From an uncultured Clostridium sp. (GTDB lineage Bacteria; Bacillota_A; Clostridia; TANB77; CAG-508), in assembly GCA_946491915.1 (NCBI GenBank), contig CAMLYR010000082.1:1-6777 (forward strand): a stretch of 6,777 nt of DNA. The letters run 5' to 3'. Every line of letters starts with the position of its first letter. The stretch's first letter is position 1. This document shows, piece after piece, positions 5,593 through 6,777 of the stretch. The translations under genes were made by a program, and so were the position numbers. The notes under the pieces are model-generated. The model was not told the origin of the DNA, did no database searches, and saw nothing but the letters and a program-made list of their open reading frames with translations.

Positions 5593-6760
5593 ATCCAAAT
5601 ATACCTCTTTTTTTAATTGGTGGTTGTTCATTCATTGTTCTTGCTAATTGTACTAGCAATTCTCTTTGTTCTTTAGAAAGTCTTTTTGGTGTTTGAACAT
5701 TAACGGTAAATACAAAATCACCAACTTGATTTGAGGTAACAGACTTAAATCCTTTTCCTCTTATAGAAAATTTTGTACCTGTCTGTGTTCCTTCCGGTAT
5801 TTTATATTTTTCCTTGCTTCCATCCACCATTGGTATTTCTAGTTCTGCTCCTAGAGCTGCCTGTGTAATGGTAATTGGTACATCACAATATACATTATTT
5901 CCTTTTCTTGAATAAATACTGTGTTTCTTTAGTCGAACCGTTATATATAAATCACCTTTAGGTCCACCTTTTTCTCCTGGCTCTCCTTCACCTCTTAGGA
6001 CAACCGTTTGACCATCATCAATTCCTGCTGGTATCTTTACTTTTATTTTTGGTTGTTTTCTGACTGTTCCTTTTCCTCTACAATTTTCACAAGGTTCTTT
6101 GATGACTTCACCTGTTCCATGACAATTTGTACAAGTTCTTGTGGTTTGCATTTGTCCTAATATCGTATTTTGCACTTGTCTGATTTGACCTGTACCATTA
6201 CAAGTTGGACATTTTGTAACAGATGTTCCAGGCTTTGCACCAGTTCCATGGCAGATTTGACATTCTTCATTTCTAGTAATCGTAATTTCTTTTTCTACTC
6301 CTAGAAAGGCTTGTTCAAAAGTAATATCAATATGAAGGTTTAAATCTGCACCTTTTCTTGGACCATTCTGTTTTCTGCTACTACTTCTGCCACCACCAAA
6401 ACCTCCTCCAAAAAATGAAGAAAAGATATCTCCTAAATCTCCGAAATCTCCAAATCCATCAAATCCTGAAGTGGTATATGAATAATATCCATTTTCTCCA
6501 CCAAAAGGTCCACCTGCACCATTAAATCCTTGTGGTCCATCTGGTCCAAATTGATCATACATCTTTCTTTTTTGTGGATCTGATAAGGTTTCATAAGCTT
6601 CATTGACTTCTTTAAATTTGGCCTCTGCCTCTGCTTTATTATCTGGATTGGCATCTGGATGATATTTTTTTGCTAGTTTTCTATATGCTTTTTTTAATTC
6701 GTCATCTGTCGCATTTTTATTAACACCTAACACTTCATAATAATCTCTTTTTCCTGCCAT
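5591..6760 (-). CDS. dnaJ: Chaperone protein DnaJ (Hsp40, type I)
   Basis: DnaJ binds unfolded proteins, delivers them to DnaK and stimulates DnaK ATP hydrolysis in the cytoplasm. The 389-residue product is a complete class I member: J domain (about 5-70) with HPD at 34-36, a Gly/Phe-rich linker (about 72-125, rich in GGFGG and [10 protein letters not shown]), a zinc-finger region with four CxxCxGxG repeats starting at C167, C184, C210 and C224, and two C-terminal substrate-binding domains ending at a short dimerisation tail ([14 protein letters not shown], 363-376). The start is ATG at 6760 with AAGG 8 bases upstream, and AGGAG just before that at the window edge. In Bacillota dnaJ is usually the last gene of hrcA-grpE-dnaK-dnaJ; those genes would lie to the right, outside the window. 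The terminator straight after the stop agrees with an operon end. Confidence 0.98.
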   Translation of the reverse strand: MAGKRDYYEVLGVNKNATDDELKKAYRKLAKKYHPDANPDNKAEAEAKFKEVNEAYETLSDPQKRKMYDQFGPDGPQGFNGAGGPFGGENGYYSYTTSGFDGFGDFGDLGDIFSSFFGGGFGGGRSSSRKQNGPRKGADLNLHIDITFEQAFLGVEKEITITRNEECQICHGTGAKPGTSVTKCPTCNGTGQIRQVQNTILGQMQTTRTCTNCHGTGEVIKEPCENCRGKGTVRKQPKIKVKIPAGIDDGQTVVLRGEGEPGEKGGPKGDLYITVRLKKHSIYSRKGNNVYCDVPITITQAALGAELEIPMVDGSKEKYKIPEGTQTGTKFSIRGKGFKSVTSNQVGDFVFTVNVQTPKRLSKEQRELLVQLARTMNEQPPIKKRGIFG

Positions 6761-6777
6761 TCTTTTAACCTTCTCCT

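Noticed and set aside
6433..6654. Minus-strand frame inside dnaJ
   Set aside because: It is an out-of-frame reading of the J domain and Gly/Phe region of a certain dnaJ.

Overview
The base composition is strongly AT-rich and the ribosome binding sites are of the AGGAGG type. The presence of a lipoteichoic-acid-synthase-type enzyme and of RuvB, QueH and DnaJ sequences resembling those of clostridia points to the chromosome of a low-GC Gram-positive bacterium (Bacillota, probably Clostridia). All supported genes are on the minus strand, so the window reads biologically from right to left. Three of the seven recognised genes (the ltaS-like gene, ruvB and the yhcG-like gene) appear to start at TTG.

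Layout in transcription order. dnaJ (6760-5591) is complete and ends in a long hairpin terminator (5544-5592) that overlaps its stop codon. A 210-base intergenic stretch then holds two direct copies of a 33-bp repeat and a good sigma-A-type promoter (TGGACA, 17 bases, TATAAT). That promoter serves a tight three-gene envelope operon: an Alg14/PssD-like subunit (5380-4901), its Alg13/PssE-like catalytic partner (4901-4413, one-base overlap) and a polytopic LTA-synthase-family phosphoglycerol transferase (4389-2338). These three genes plausibly build and polymerise a cell-surface glycopolymer or its glycolipid anchor.

A 183-bp REP/MITE-like element follows (2139-2321). Its 42-bp arms are perfect inverted copies of each other, and a perfect 38-bp palindrome lies against its right arm. 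It sits directly upstream of ruvB, the Holliday-junction helicase motor. The longest open frame of ruvB reads back through the repeat, but an internal TTG with a perfect AGGAGG site gives the normal-length RuvB (2099-1095). The ruvB stop codon lies inside another copy of the 33-bp repeat, which carries an 18-bp tandem duplication. Directly after it is an orphan reading frame with no proper 5' end, probably a gene truncated at the repeat. Then come queH (epoxyqueuosine reductase of tRNA queuosine synthesis) and, running off the left edge, the N-terminal part of a YhcG/DUF1016-family protein.

The genes are ordinary housekeeping and envelope genes. The unusual part is the two families of dispersed repeats placed between them: they supply the leader of ruvB, its stop codon and the boundary of the truncated frame. 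No RNA gene, CRISPR array or complete transposase gene is visible, and no stretch of 300 bases lacks a gene.
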